Source of the DNA: a virus
DNA: 64,000 nt
Virus record (IMG/VR): IMGVR_UViG_3300034375_007061
Span: 1-64,000 of that record
Direction: 5' to 3' (one strand)
Shown: positions 21,972 to 31,367 of the stretch, piece by piece
Numbering within the stretch: position 1 is the first letter of the stretch
How the letters are laid out: each line of letters opens with the position of its first letter
Notes under the pieces: model-generated
Databases searched by the model: none
What the model was told of the DNA's origin: nothing
The model's input: the letters and a program-made list of their open reading frames with translations, nothing else
Made by a program: the position numbers and the translations under genes

Positions 21972-23172
21972 TTTTCCAAAACACTTTTGCATGGCACCTT
22001 GGACACACATGAGCGTGTGGCAAACAGGCGATGCTTATCCATGCTGCATATACCATTGGGATATGCCAATTGACAACATTAATCGAAGCGGACTTAAAGG
22101 TGCTTGGAATAGTGAAAAAATGCGTGACTTAAGATTACGTATGTTAAGCAATCAACCAAGCGAAGGTTGTGTCAAGTGTATTAACTATGACGAGCAAGGC
22201 ATTATCAGTTATAGACACAAGTTTAATACAGAATACAATCATCATTACAATATTGTAAACACAACACAAGAAGACGGAACCGTCGAGCAAATGAATCTAG
22301 CGTATTTTGATGTGCGATTCAGTAACTTGTGTAATATGAAGTGTCGTAGTTGTGGACCACACTTTAGTAGCAAGTGGGCTGAAGATATAAACGGAAAGCC
22401 AGAAGTGGTTGAAATTAATCATCAAGATATGTGGGAAGAAATAGAAGAAGTGCTTCCTAACATTGAAGAAATATATTTCACAGGTGGGGAAAGTTTGTTT
22501 ATGCCGCAGCATTATAGATTACTAGACATGTTGATAGAGCGTGGACTCAAACCAAAGCTAACATACAACAGCAACGCAACACGCCTCAGTCTTAAAGGCA
22601 AACACATTAAAGATTACTGGCAACATTTTGATCGTATCTTCTATTGTGTTAGTTTAGATCAAATAGGACACAAAGCAGAGTATACACGAGCAGGTCAAAC
22701 CTGGGATACGGTGTTTAATAATCTGTGTTGGATACGTGATAACTTTGAACATAATTATGAAAAAGGTGTAGTAATTCAACCAACACCAACTATCAGTGTT
22801 TTTAATATTTTAGATTTACGTAAGATTGTTAACTATTTGTTCGAACACAATATTCCTACAGAATATGATATTAATTTAAGCAATGTTTTAGTAGGACCTG
22901 ATTTTATGAGTATTACTATTTTACCAGAAAAAATAAAACAATATGCTAAAGAAAATATTGAACTATTAAAAGAAGATATAGATAAAATGGATATGTATCC
23001 TCAACGCAAAGAATTTTTATATACTGGACTAGACAATATCATTAATTTCATGTATAGTAAAGATGATTCACATCGAATTCCAGAGTTTAAAAAATACATG
23101 CAAGACCTTGATATGAAACGTAAAGAAAACTTTGTGAATGTGTTTCCAGAATTAAAGGATTTGTATGTCTAA
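21961..23172 (+). CDS. Twitch-domain radical SAM protein (1 of 4)
   Basis: This 403-residue protein has an N-terminal Cys-rich segment (Cys10 in FCMAPW, Cys28/29 in YPCCIYH, Cys70/73 in GCVKC) that may hold an auxiliary iron-sulfur cluster. The radical SAM motif C124-x3-C128-x2-C131 (NLCNMKCRSCG) follows, then a TGGES SAM-binding strand. This order, auxiliary domain before the barrel, is shared by the proteins at 23165, 26531 and 28700. The substrate is unknown; relatives modify peptides or sugars. It overlaps the next gene by 8 bp. Confidence 0.85.
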   Translation: MKSNFPKHFCMAPWTHMSVWQTGDAYPCCIYHWDMPIDNINRSGLKGAWNSEKMRDLRLRMLSNQPSEGCVKCINYDEQGIISYRHKFNTEYNHHYNIVNTTQEDGTVEQMNLAYFDVRFSNLCNMKCRSCGPHFSSKWAEDINGKPEVVEINHQDMWEEIEEVLPNIEEIYFTGGESLFMPQHYRLLDMLIERGLKPKLTYNSNATRLSLKGKHIKDYWQHFDRIFYCVSLDQIGHKAEYTRAGQTWDTVFNNLCWIRDNFEHNYEKGVVIQPTPTISVFNILDLRKIVNYLFEHNIPTEYDINLSNVLVGPDFMSITILPEKIKQYAKENIELLKEDIDKMDMYPQRKEFLYTGLDNIINFMYSKDDSHRIPEFKKYMQDLDMKRKENFVNVFPELKDLYV

Positions 23173-24370
23173 AGATTTAACCAAAAGCAAACATTTTTGT
23201 ATGATGCCATGGGTTCATATGCACATGTGGCCTGCAGGATATACCTATCCTTGTTGTATGAGCGATCCTGCGTATCCAATTGGAAATACACAAGATCAAA
23301 GTTTACAAGATATTTGGAATGGTGAGGAATTACGCAACATAAGAATGAATATGTTGCAAGACAAACCTAGTAAAGAATGCCGTCGGTGCTATGAACTAGA
23401 AGAAAGCGGTATGAGCACACTTAGAACTGGCAGTTTACAAAATTATAAACATCATATGAACAAGGTTTATGAAACAAGCGACGACGGTAGTGCTGGTGAC
23501 GTCAATATGGCGTATATGGATATACGTTTCAGTAATTTGTGTAACTTGAAATGTCGTAGTTGCGGCCCTCAGTTTAGCAGCAGTTGGTTTGAAGATCATA
23601 AACAAACACACGGCGACCCAGGACATCCAAAAATACTCAAAGTGCGTGATGACATGTTAAACTTCATGGACGAACTTGAACCATTACTTAAAAGTGTTGA
23701 ACGTGTGTATTGGGCAGGCGGTGAACCGCTAATTACAGAAGAACATTATCGTATACTTGATTATTGGATTGAAAATAACGTTAGTCCAGCAATGGATTAT
23801 ACAACTAATTTTACACAAATGAAATATAAACGTAAGACTGCGTTTGAATACTGGAATGCATTTGAACGTGTAAGAGTTGCAGCAAGTTTAGATGCTAACC
23901 ATGCAAGAGGTGAATACCTGCGTAAGAATATGGATTGGGAACAAGTTGTACAAAATAGACGAGACATGATAGAACAATGTCCTCATGTTTATTTTGAAAT
24001 AACTCCTACCGTAAGTGTGTATAATGTGTTAAATTTACCCGATTTTCACAAAGAATGGATTGAAGAAGGGTTGCTAGAACCGCAAAATATTAGAATTAAT
24101 ATTTTATTAGATCCAACCTACATGAGATTACAGCTACTTTATCCTTGGATGAAAGATAAAGTTACTAAAAGATACCATAAGCATATTGATTATTTAAAGC
24201 AATTTGAAAATACAAGTTGGGTGATAAAAGATTTTGAAAGTGTACTACAATTTATGGAAACTGACAGATCAGATGAAATTGACACGTTTAAATTTAAAAC
24301 ATTTAAAATAGACAAACTAAGACAAGAAGCAGTATTTGATATATTTCCTGAACTAGGTGATTTTGCATGA
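23165..24370 (+). CDS. Twitch-domain radical SAM protein (2 of 4)
   Basis: A 401-residue paralogue of the preceding gene. N-terminal Cys at 12, 30, 31, 72 and 75 are in the same relative positions. The radical SAM motif is C126/C130/C133 (NLCNLKCRSCG), and WAGGEPL binds SAM. The C terminus (FDIFPEL) also matches that of the first copy (VNVFPEL). It overlaps the B12-type gene by 4 bp. Likely arose by duplication in the phage lineage. Confidence 0.85.
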   Translation: MSKDLTKSKHFCMMPWVHMHMWPAGYTYPCCMSDPAYPIGNTQDQSLQDIWNGEELRNIRMNMLQDKPSKECRRCYELEESGMSTLRTGSLQNYKHHMNKVYETSDDGSAGDVNMAYMDIRFSNLCNLKCRSCGPQFSSSWFEDHKQTHGDPGHPKILKVRDDMLNFMDELEPLLKSVERVYWAGGEPLITEEHYRILDYWIENNVSPAMDYTTNFTQMKYKRKTAFEYWNAFERVRVAASLDANHARGEYLRKNMDWEQVVQNRRDMIEQCPHVYFEITPTVSVYNVLNLPDFHKEWIEEGLLEPQNIRINILLDPTYMRLQLLYPWMKDKVTKRYHKHIDYLKQFENTSWVIKDFESVLQFMETDRSDEIDTFKFKTFKIDKLRQEAVFDIFPELGDFA

Positions 24371-26538
24371 CACAACAAAAAACATTTCACGATTACAAAG
24401 ATCCGAATAGAATTACACCAGAAAAACCTACTGGAACTCTAGCTGAAGACAAACACGTTGCAACTTTAAAGGTTATAGAAAAATATAGCAAGCCTGTACA
24501 AAAAGGCTTAGAAGATTTAAAAATTGAATATGCAGTTAAAAGAGCTACAAGAGTAGCACTATGTTTATTACCAGAATGGGATCCTAGTTTTCCTCCATAT
24601 AACACAGCAAAACTTGCCAGTGCCGTAAAACGTGCAGGATATGAATGCAGAAGTTACGATATCAATGTAGAAGCATATGATAGATATTCAAAAAACCCTT
24701 GGCCAATTGAATTTAATCCTTGGGATGCATTACGTGACTGGCATTGGTACGAAGAGCCCTACTTTAAAGATATACATGAACATCTTGAACCTATTTTATT
24801 AGAGTATGTAGAAAAACTTGTTGAGTACGACCCTCATGTTGTTGGGTTTAGCTTATATTATTGTAATGAACAACCAACAAAATGGATGGCATATGAACTG
24901 AAAAAAAGATTGCCTAATGTTAAAATTGTTGTAGGTGGCCCTGCCACACATGCTAGTTATTACAAAGGAGAAGAAATTTATGATTATGTTGTAAATGGTG
25001 AAGGCGAACAACCTTTACTAGGTATGTTAGCTAATATGGAACGTGAAACAAAAATAATTTACAACGAACAAGCAAAAAGCAAAATTATTAGACAACCAGA
25101 AAATCAGCGTTATAATCTAAGCACATTACCGTTACCTGATTATAGCGATTTTGATTTTAGCAAATACAAGTTTCCAAATGGTGCATTGTGTGAAATATCA
25201 CGTGGATGTATTGCCAAGTGTACATTTTGTGAAGAAACACACTTTTGGAAATATAGACAACGCAATGCTTTAAGTACATTAAATGAAATTGAACATATGT
25301 ATTATGAGCATGGTACAAATGTATTTTGGTTTATTGACAGCTTGGTTAACGGTAATTTAAACGAGCTACGTGGATTTGTAAAAGGCGTAGCTGAAAAAGG
25401 TTTGGATATCCATTGGACAGGATATTGTCGCTGTGATGGACGTATGGACTTAGAATATTATAAAGATCTAAAAGCAGGTGGATGCGAAGTTCTCAACTAC
25501 GGTATTGAGTCTGGAAGTCAAAAAGTTTTAGATCTTATGGACAAAAAAGTTACCGTTGCAGAAATGGAACAAAACTTTGAAGATGGATATAAAGTTGGTG
25601 TTGATGCAATGACCAACTGGATAGTTGGCTTTCCAAATGAAGGACACAAAGAACTTGAAGATACGTTAACATTTTTATGGAGAGTACGTAATAAAGGTTT
25701 AATAGCAATCAGTCAAGGTACAGGATTCAGCGTTGGTGTTGATACTATTGTAGGACAAAATTTTGACAAATTTAATCTTTCACCATTTTATTATTATGAT
25801 CATTGGATTACCAAAGACTTCAAAATGAGTATTGTACATAAATTAATACGGATGAAATGTTTTAGTATTTTCACTGATTTTATAAAAACTGAAAAAACAT
25901 GTAGTAAACCGACAAGACATAATCTAGCAAAAAAACATTATACAATAGAATTCAATCATCCTGATAGAGAAAATGTTATAGATTATGTTTCCGAAGATTT
26001 TGATTATAATATCATTAAACCTAATATTGGTAATTTTGCTGATAGTTTAGTAAATGAAATATGGCCATTTTTACACATTGTATGGAAAATCAAAGGTGGA
26101 TACAAACTCAATCTAAAATTTAAAAAAGAATGGGAATATGAAGAATGGGGTGAACGTAATGCTGCGCCATTGAATGCAGAATACAAGTTTGAAATAGATG
26201 ATGAAGGAAACTGGAAAGCAGACTTTGGTTGGGATTATAGACAAGACCCATATAACGATTGGAACGACAAATACTGGATAGAAAATGGTTTTCAAAAAGT
26301 AAGCGTTGATCCTTGGAGTCCAATTTGGGCAATAATGGATTTTACTAGAGATAATGGTAATGCAGTTGTTAGAGCTAGAAAACTAGCATGGAAAGGCACT
26401 GACAAAGCAAAACGAGATCCATACGATGCATTTGACAGACACGTATTTAGAGAGCACGAAAGAGAATTTATGAAGACTAGAAATATTGATTTTAGTTTTG
26501 TTTACTTTTGGCAGGGGGAAGGAAAATGGAGTGAGTAA
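24367..26538 (+). CDS. B12-binding-domain radical SAM protein
   Basis: This 723-residue protein has a Rossmann-like cobalamin-binding region at ~60-225 (VALCLLPEWDPSFPPYNTAKL, VGFSLYYCNEQP, VVGGPATHA, VVNGEGE) and a radical SAM motif C281-x3-C285-x2-C288 (GCIAKCTFC). The B12 region lacks the DxHxxG base-off motif, as in many class B radical SAM methylases and ring-contracting enzymes. A long C-terminal extension (~500-723) is Trp- and Asp-rich with unknown role. Expected chemistry is methyl transfer or rearrangement at an unreactive carbon. Overlaps: 4 bp upstream, 8 bp downstream. Confidence 0.88.
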   Translation: MTQQKTFHDYKDPNRITPEKPTGTLAEDKHVATLKVIEKYSKPVQKGLEDLKIEYAVKRATRVALCLLPEWDPSFPPYNTAKLASAVKRAGYECRSYDINVEAYDRYSKNPWPIEFNPWDALRDWHWYEEPYFKDIHEHLEPILLEYVEKLVEYDPHVVGFSLYYCNEQPTKWMAYELKKRLPNVKIVVGGPATHASYYKGEEIYDYVVNGEGEQPLLGMLANMERETKIIYNEQAKSKIIRQPENQRYNLSTLPLPDYSDFDFSKYKFPNGALCEISRGCIAKCTFCEETHFWKYRQRNALSTLNEIEHMYYEHGTNVFWFIDSLVNGNLNELRGFVKGVAEKGLDIHWTGYCRCDGRMDLEYYKDLKAGGCEVLNYGIESGSQKVLDLMDKKVTVAEMEQNFEDGYKVGVDAMTNWIVGFPNEGHKELEDTLTFLWRVRNKGLIAISQGTGFSVGVDTIVGQNFDKFNLSPFYYYDHWITKDFKMSIVHKLIRMKCFSIFTDFIKTEKTCSKPTRHNLAKKHYTIEFNHPDRENVIDYVSEDFDYNIIKPNIGNFADSLVNEIWPFLHIVWKIKGGYKLNLKFKKEWEYEEWGERNAAPLNAEYKFEIDDEGNWKADFGWDYRQDPYNDWNDKYWIENGFQKVSVDPWSPIWAIMDFTRDNGNAVVRARKLAWKGTDKAKRDPYDAFDRHVFREHEREFMKTRNIDFSFVYFWQGEGKWSE

Positions 26539-27739
26539 TACATATTGTGTATATCCATTTATAAACGTACACACAAACACGGACGGACGCTGTAAACTTT
26601 GTTGTCATGTATATGGCGAAGATTATATACAAGTAGACGGCAAAGATGCTGTTCTTGGTAAAACAGATTGGAACAACATATGGAATAGTCAGTACATGTT
26701 AGATGTACGGGCAAATATGTTAGCAGGTAAGTTAGTTAAAGAATGCGGTCGCTGCTACGAGCACGAAGCAAAAGGTTTACAAAGCAGTAGGCAGTGGGCA
26801 AATGAAAACTATAAAGCACCCATGTTGCATAGCAATCCTACTCACCTGGAACTTAGGCTTGGTAATCACTGCAACTTAAAATGTAATAGTTGTTGGAGTG
26901 TTAGCAGCGACAACATTTACAAAGAACGCAAAAAGATTATGAGCAAAGAACGTTTGCCAACTTGGTTACATGATCAATGGGCTCACGAAATCCGCAGTGT
27001 AGAAGAACACGATTGGCAATGGTACGAAACACAAGAGTTTCGCGACTTTGTAGATGCGGTAGCACCGACACTAGAAAGATTGTATATGACAGGTGGTGAA
27101 CCTACACTAATACAAGCAAATCAATATGTATTAGATAAACTTGTAGAGGCAGGTAATGCAAAATGTCATGTTGCATGGACTACAAATATGACCACATGGC
27201 CAGAAGGATTTTATGATAAACTAGATTTCTTTGATAGTAGTGAGATACAGATGAGCATAGATGGACATGGCGATCATAACATGTATATACGTTATCCTAC
27301 AGATTGGAACAAGGTAGAAGAAAATTTTGCCAAAGCAATGACACTGCCGGAAAAAGTACAATTAAAAATATATTTTGTATACCAAGCGTGGAACGTATTT
27401 GATGTATCGCCACTTGTGAAATGGTTAGAAAGCACACAAACACGTAGAGTAGATTTTGTACCTATATTCTTAGAACATCCAGATCAAATACATAGTTGTG
27501 TTTGGCCAGAAGATATCAGACACAAGACACTTGACGATTTACGTATGATTAATACAAAATTACATAAAGATGCTATCCAAAGAATCATTAACTACACACA
27601 TAATACTAATAAATATTCAATAGAAAATTTAAAAAGAATGCGCCAATTTATAAACATCAACGACAAATACAGGAGATACAAGTTTAACGAAGTATTTCCA
27701 TTTTTAGACTATGTATTGGAAACATCATGCAAGATATAA
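26531..27739 (+). CDS. Twitch-domain radical SAM protein (3 of 4), GTG start
   Basis: I start at GTG 26531, which overlaps the previous stop (GTGAGTAA) and has GGGGGAAGGAA upstream; no better ATG exists before the conserved region. The 402-residue product has N-terminal Cys6, Cys21, Cys24/25, Cys72 and Cys75, and the radical SAM motif C114/C118/C121 (HCNLKCNSC), then TGGEPT. It is more divergent than the first two copies. The overlap with the next gene is 13 bp. Confidence 0.83.
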   Translation: MSNTYCVYPFINVHTNTDGRCKLCCHVYGEDYIQVDGKDAVLGKTDWNNIWNSQYMLDVRANMLAGKLVKECGRCYEHEAKGLQSSRQWANENYKAPMLHSNPTHLELRLGNHCNLKCNSCWSVSSDNIYKERKKIMSKERLPTWLHDQWAHEIRSVEEHDWQWYETQEFRDFVDAVAPTLERLYMTGGEPTLIQANQYVLDKLVEAGNAKCHVAWTTNMTTWPEGFYDKLDFFDSSEIQMSIDGHGDHNMYIRYPTDWNKVEENFAKAMTLPEKVQLKIYFVYQAWNVFDVSPLVKWLESTQTRRVDFVPIFLEHPDQIHSCVWPEDIRHKTLDDLRMINTKLHKDAIQRIINYTHNTNKYSIENLKRMRQFININDKYRRYKFNEVFPFLDYVLETSCKI

Positions 27740-28719
27740 GAGCAATTGTTCCAGCTAAAGAAAAATGGGTAAGTCTAGTATGGCAAGTAAACGATTGGTG
27801 TAACTTCCGTTGTACCTATTGCAGTGAATGGAACTGGGCAGGACGCAATAAGAATGATAAAGATATTCATCTAATTGTAAACACTTTAGAACGTATTATG
27901 TTGCACTACAAAGATAAAGGATACAAATATTTTAAATTGTATCTCAGTGGCGGCGAACCTACATACTGGGCTGCACTTATTCCTGTTGTAGAAAAGTTTA
28001 GAGAAATTGCAGAATGGCCGGGTAGTTGTGTAGGTATAAACACAAATATGAGTAGGCCTGTTAGCTGGTGGGAACAACACCATCATTTGTTTGAAGATGT
28101 AGTTGCTAGTTATCACGCTGAATGGAGTAAAGATGACAAATATATGGCATCGTATAAATTTTTGCAAGATAAGAAAAACTACTTGTGTGCAAGAATAATG
28201 ATGCACCATAATTATTTCCAGCAGTGCGTAGACTTTGGTAATAGAATCAAAGAAGAATGCAATAATTATATGATTGAATATGCACCAGTATACGATGAAC
28301 TACGTCCTAGTACAGATCCTTATCATTACGATGAGAAATGGCAAATGGATTTCTTCAAGGAAAATAGCACAGCACAACAACAATTAATACCAATTAAAAA
28401 AGATCCAAACTATGCTTGGGCTAAAACACAATTCATTGACGGTAGTGAAGAACCAATTAATACAAATGGAATCATTACTGAAGGTAAAAACTTTTTTAAA
28501 GGATGGTTGTGTAATATTCATGAAAGTTTACACATACATCCAAATGGAAATATTCAACAAGCAAGCTGCGGTGTCGGTCCAATTGTAGGAAATATTGTGC
28601 AGGGAGAATTTAATGCCACACTAAGTGAAGGTGTGTGGTGTCCTAAATCACACTGCCATTGTGCAGCAGATTTTAATATTAGTAAAGCAAGGCCAGAATA
28701 TGCAGAACAAATTAGATAA
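27727..28719 (+). CDS. Radical SAM protein with SPASM-like C terminus
   Basis: This 330-residue protein has the radical SAM motif right at the N-terminal part (C25/C29/C32, WCNFRCTYC), SGGEPT for SAM binding, and a C-terminal Cys cluster (GWLCNIHE, NIQQASCGVG, WCPKSHCHC) resembling a SPASM/twitch auxiliary-cluster domain. The layout is the reverse of the four N-terminal-twitch proteins around it, so it may catalyse a separate step. Overlaps: 13 bp upstream and 20 bp downstream. Confidence 0.83.
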   Translation: MQDIRAIVPAKEKWVSLVWQVNDWCNFRCTYCSEWNWAGRNKNDKDIHLIVNTLERIMLHYKDKGYKYFKLYLSGGEPTYWAALIPVVEKFREIAEWPGSCVGINTNMSRPVSWWEQHHHLFEDVVASYHAEWSKDDKYMASYKFLQDKKNYLCARIMMHHNYFQQCVDFGNRIKEECNNYMIEYAPVYDELRPSTDPYHYDEKWQMDFFKENSTAQQQLIPIKKDPNYAWAKTQFIDGSEEPINTNGIITEGKNFFKGWLCNIHESLHIHPNGNIQQASCGVGPIVGNIVQGEFNATLSEGVWCPKSHCHCAADFNISKARPEYAEQIR

Positions 28720-30037
28720 ACTACCAGAAAAATATTGTTACTTTGCTATGCAAGGATACAGCACACATCCACATGGAAGAACACGCCCTTGTTGTTTTAG
28801 TAGAATTGAAACTAATGCGTACATGCCAAGTGTTAATATTGGTGCAGTACCATACTGGCAAGAACACAAAAACTGGAATAGTCCTGATATTGCTGATTTT
28901 ATGAATGATCCAAAACTAATGGATATTAGATCACAACTTTTAAAAAATGAAACTCCAGAAGGTTGTAAAAGTTGTTTTGCTTTAGAAGATCAAGGTATAC
29001 GTAGTTTTAGACAAACATGGAATGAAATTTATGAAGATGACATAGATGAATCTCTTTCCAATGTAAGTGAAGACGGATACGTAGATCCAAAAGCAGTTAC
29101 TTATTTAGATATTAGTTTAGGTAATGTGTGCAATCTAAAATGCCGTAGTTGTAATCCATGGGCTAGTCATAGATGGATCGAAGAAGGTCCAACGGTTCCT
29201 CATACCGATTGGGACGAAACTGCATATCTTGTAGGAACTATGAGTAGTAAAAATCCTTGGTTTGTACAAGCATTTGAAGACAACTTCTTTGATGAAGTAT
29301 TACCTAATGTAAGAGTAATTAATTTTATCGGCGGTGAACCATTGGTTGTTGAAGAACACTATGCATGGCTAGAGCATATCATTGATAATGGTTGGGCACA
29401 AAACATAGAGCTACACTACAATACAAATGGTACAACTATTCCAGATAGACTTTTACGTATTTGGGATAAGTTTAGAGGTATTGTATTAAGTCTAAGTATA
29501 GATGCTATTGGAGATTTAGCATACTATGTACGTTTTCCTAGCAAATGGAAAATAGTTCAACGTAACGTAGACAAGTTAGCAGAGTTTAGTAAAACAAGAC
29601 ATGGTGTGGTTGTACATACACATGTAACTCTTAGCTTGTTAAATTTACATCAATTACCAGAAATACTTGGATGGTGTAAAGAACAATACGATAAATGGCA
29701 CTACACATGGGATTGGGGTAATCATGGATATCAAAATTGTTTACCTCATTTTAATATTGTTGAACACCCAAGACATTTGAATATTAGAAACCTACCAGCT
29801 GATAGAAAAAAACTAATGAATCAAATGCTAGAAGAACAATATAATAAATTTAAAATAGCAGGATTACCTGACTGGGAAAATTGGGCTATTGAAAACATTA
29901 TTAACTTAAAAAATGTTTTAAACCAAGAACCAAACGAAGGCGACTGGAAAGTATTTGTAGATAACACCAATGCTAGTGACAAATTTAGGAAGGTTGATAT
30001 AAATAATTACATTGATTGGGTTAAGGAGTATTTTTGA
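28700..30037 (+). CDS. Twitch-domain radical SAM protein (4 of 4)
   Basis: The start ATG 28700 (MQNKLDKLPEKYC) lies within the end of the previous gene. The 445-residue protein has N-terminal Cys13, a CC pair (PCCFS) and GCKSC, then the motif C144/C148/C151 (VCNLKCRSCN) and IGGEPL. It has a longer insertion before the barrel than its paralogues. The following TTG start overlaps its TGA. Confidence 0.83.
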   Translation: MQNKLDKLPEKYCYFAMQGYSTHPHGRTRPCCFSRIETNAYMPSVNIGAVPYWQEHKNWNSPDIADFMNDPKLMDIRSQLLKNETPEGCKSCFALEDQGIRSFRQTWNEIYEDDIDESLSNVSEDGYVDPKAVTYLDISLGNVCNLKCRSCNPWASHRWIEEGPTVPHTDWDETAYLVGTMSSKNPWFVQAFEDNFFDEVLPNVRVINFIGGEPLVVEEHYAWLEHIIDNGWAQNIELHYNTNGTTIPDRLLRIWDKFRGIVLSLSIDAIGDLAYYVRFPSKWKIVQRNVDKLAEFSKTRHGVVVHTHVTLSLLNLHQLPEILGWCKEQYDKWHYTWDWGNHGYQNCLPHFNIVEHPRHLNIRNLPADRKKLMNQMLEEQYNKFKIAGLPDWENWAIENIINLKNVLNQEPNEGDWKVFVDNTNASDKFRKVDINNYIDWVKEYF

Positions 30038-30645
30038 AACTTGCAGTTTTTGGTGACGAATTTTGTCATGGTGAAGGAACATTTGGAGGCTTTATTGCAG
30101 ACAAATTAAATATTGAATATGCAGATTGGACATTACCTGATACATCCAATCAACGTATATTCCAAGATGTAATTAATTATGTTTGTACACACCATCCTCA
30201 GGAAAACAATCACATTTTGCTTATTGGATGGACTGATCCTGCAAAAGTAGATGTGTATTTAGATAGTAGATATTATACATTCCAAAAAGATCGTAAGTCT
30301 TATCCTCATTTAATGGTTAACAATTTACATATAGCAGATAGATATTTCTTTGATTCTAATCTAGTTATGAATGATTGGGCAACTATGATTGTTAGTTTAC
30401 AAGGAATGTTAAATTTTATGGGAGTAAAATACTATATGTTTAACACCAGCACCAGTATTCTTAACAATGATCTTACACAGAAAAAATGTGCAGCAATTGA
30501 TACCAAATACTATTGGAATCCTATGAGTGCTAAACACACTTTTAAAAGATTCTGTGATGATAGGAAGATAACTGATGTACCAATGAAGCAAAAAACTTGG
30601 GGCAAACAATTAATGATAAAAATACGTGAGGCAAATTTGTTATGA
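30034..30645 (+). CDS. SGNH-hydrolase-like protein, probably inactive; TTG start
   Basis: TTG 30034 overlaps the TGA of the previous gene (TTGA), and AAGGAG lies 9-10 bases upstream, which fixes this start. The 203-residue protein looks like an SGNH/GDSL fold: strand plus GDEFCHG where active enzymes have GDSxxxG, DTSNQ, and HILLIGWTDP. The nucleophile Ser is replaced by Glu and the C-terminal Asp-x-x-His is not seen, so it may bind rather than cleave. It is followed by an intact relative. Confidence 0.6.
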   Translation: MKLAVFGDEFCHGEGTFGGFIADKLNIEYADWTLPDTSNQRIFQDVINYVCTHHPQENNHILLIGWTDPAKVDVYLDSRYYTFQKDRKSYPHLMVNNLHIADRYFFDSNLVMNDWATMIVSLQGMLNFMGVKYYMFNTSTSILNNDLTQKKCAAIDTKYYWNPMSAKHTFKRFCDDRKITDVPMKQKTWGKQLMIKIREANLL

Positions 30646-31367
30646 AGATACTAGTTGCATTTGGTTGTAGCCATACACATGGAAGTATGATTGATGGCAA
30701 AGACGGTAGTAGTGAATATAATATTCGTAATGGGTTTCCTGGCATGTTTGCAAAAAGGAATGGATACCAACTTATCAATATAAGTAAGCCAGGTGGTAGT
30801 AATCAGTATATTCATAGACAGGTAATTGAATTTATAACTGGACATATGAATCCATCTCATGAATATCTTTTTTTGATTGGTTGGACAAGTTCAAATAGAA
30901 TTGAATTACGGTATCCAGACTATGAAGACCATACCTATCACACCTTAGGAGATTATCAAGATAGAAAGTATGTTGCATTTAGTCAAGGAACTAGTCCAAA
31001 TGTATTTCATACAGACCCTATTAAAAAATTATTAGATTTTACACCGTTATTTCTTGATACATCTGCAATGGAAACTAAATGGGCTGCCTATGCTTGTAGT
31101 TTACAAAATATATTATACAGCAAAGGTATTCCATATTTAATGCACAACACTTGCACTGAATTAAGAAAAAATCATATGAATAATGACATTGTACATGCTA
31201 TCGATACAACATATTACCCTCATCACACTAACAAAAAAATGTGTATGGTACAATATTTACTAGATAAAAAAGTTCCTAAAACTGAGTGCTGGCACTTCCA
31301 AAAAGAAGGACACGCTATGTGGGCAGATAAATTAAGTTTATGGGCTAATCAAGCTGGATTGGTATGA
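30642..31367 (+). CDS. SGNH-hydrolase-like protein
   Basis: This 241-residue protein has FGCSHTHG (possible nucleophile Ser10), SKPGGSNQYI (block III Asn), LFLIGWTSSNRIE, and a late His in CWHFQKEGHAMWADKL. These match the SGNH blocks of small phage and bacterial acyl-esterase-like proteins. It may deacylate or acylate the product of the radical SAM/glycosyltransferase pathway. It is linked to both neighbours by 4 bp overlaps. Confidence 0.65.
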   Translation: MKILVAFGCSHTHGSMIDGKDGSSEYNIRNGFPGMFAKRNGYQLINISKPGGSNQYIHRQVIEFITGHMNPSHEYLFLIGWTSSNRIELRYPDYEDHTYHTLGDYQDRKYVAFSQGTSPNVFHTDPIKKLLDFTPLFLDTSAMETKWAAYACSLQNILYSKGIPYLMHNTCTELRKNHMNNDIVHAIDTTYYPHHTNKKMCMVQYLLDKKVPKTECWHFQKEGHAMWADKLSLWANQAGLV

